From an uncultured Prevotella sp. (lineage in GTDB: Bacteria; Bacteroidota; Bacteroidia; Bacteroidales; Bacteroidaceae), in contig UQFS01000056.1 of assembly GCA_900540375.1 (NCBI GenBank), forward strand, positions 1-5,495: DNA of 5,495 bases. The letters are read 5' to 3'. The position numbers were made by a program, and so were the translations under genes. A model generated the notes under the pieces. It ran no database searches, had not been told where the DNA came from, and saw nothing but the letters and a program-made list of their open reading frames with translations. Shown here piece after piece: positions 5,457 through 5,495 of the stretch; positions within the stretch are counted from its first letter, which is position 1, and each line of letters starts with the position of its first letter.

Positions 5457-5495
5457 TCATCCAAATTAGCAAAGTTTATACAGCCTGGACAATCC
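5426..5495 (-). other. Open frame entering from the right edge, nature unclear
   Basis: On the minus strand one frame is open from the window edge to TGA at 5426-5428 and reads DCPGCINFANLDDCGYSF and four more residues. It could be the tail of a gene lying outside or chance; 22 codons are too few to decide. It overlaps the first codons of the DUF4476 frame. Confidence 0.12.

Overview
The window looks like chromosomal DNA of a Gram-negative Bacteroidetes, most likely order Bacteroidales and close to Prevotella or Bacteroides. The reasons are -7 boxes of the TAnnTTTG type instead of a TATAAT box, the absence of clear Shine-Dalgarno sequences before the genes, a DUF4476 domain, and fragments of a LytS/LytTR-type two-component pair with the phylum's typical flavour. 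The genus is an inference; no rRNA or marker gene is present.

Positions 1-4203 (minus strand) hold one tight operon read right to left: a DltA-like adenylation enzyme (2719-4203), a DltC-like carrier protein (2469-2708), a DltB/AlgI-like MBOAT acyltransferase (1062-2432) and a DltD-like membrane-anchored SGNH protein (1-1049, running off the left edge). Gaps are 10, 36 and 12 bp. Together they form a complete acyl-export line. The adenylating enzyme activates a small acid, probably D-alanine, and loads it on the carrier. The MBOAT moves the acyl group across the inner membrane, and the SGNH protein transfers it to an envelope acceptor. The order A-C-B-D differs from the Gram-positive dltABCD, and there is no dltX. 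The MBOAT instead ends in F-I-Y-I-Q-F, which fits the FxYxxF acyl-tyrosine motif known from DltX. Bacteroidetes lack teichoic acids, so the acceptor is unknown.

Positions 4204-4536 are an intergenic region with a good promoter for the operon (4223-4230, minus), a small inverted repeat just upstream of it, and no convincing gene.

Positions 4537-5495 are a patchwork of gene fragments. A plus-strand promoter (4537-4544) stands before the last ~45 residues of a histidine kinase. This overlaps by ATGA the first ~55 residues of a response regulator, which breaks off before its phosphoacceptor and reads into unrelated sequence. On the minus strand lie a frameshifted receiver-domain relic (5018-5194) and a DUF4476 domain without an ATG start (5184-5456). 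The right part therefore looks like a site of past rearrangement and gene decay next to an intact envelope-modification operon.
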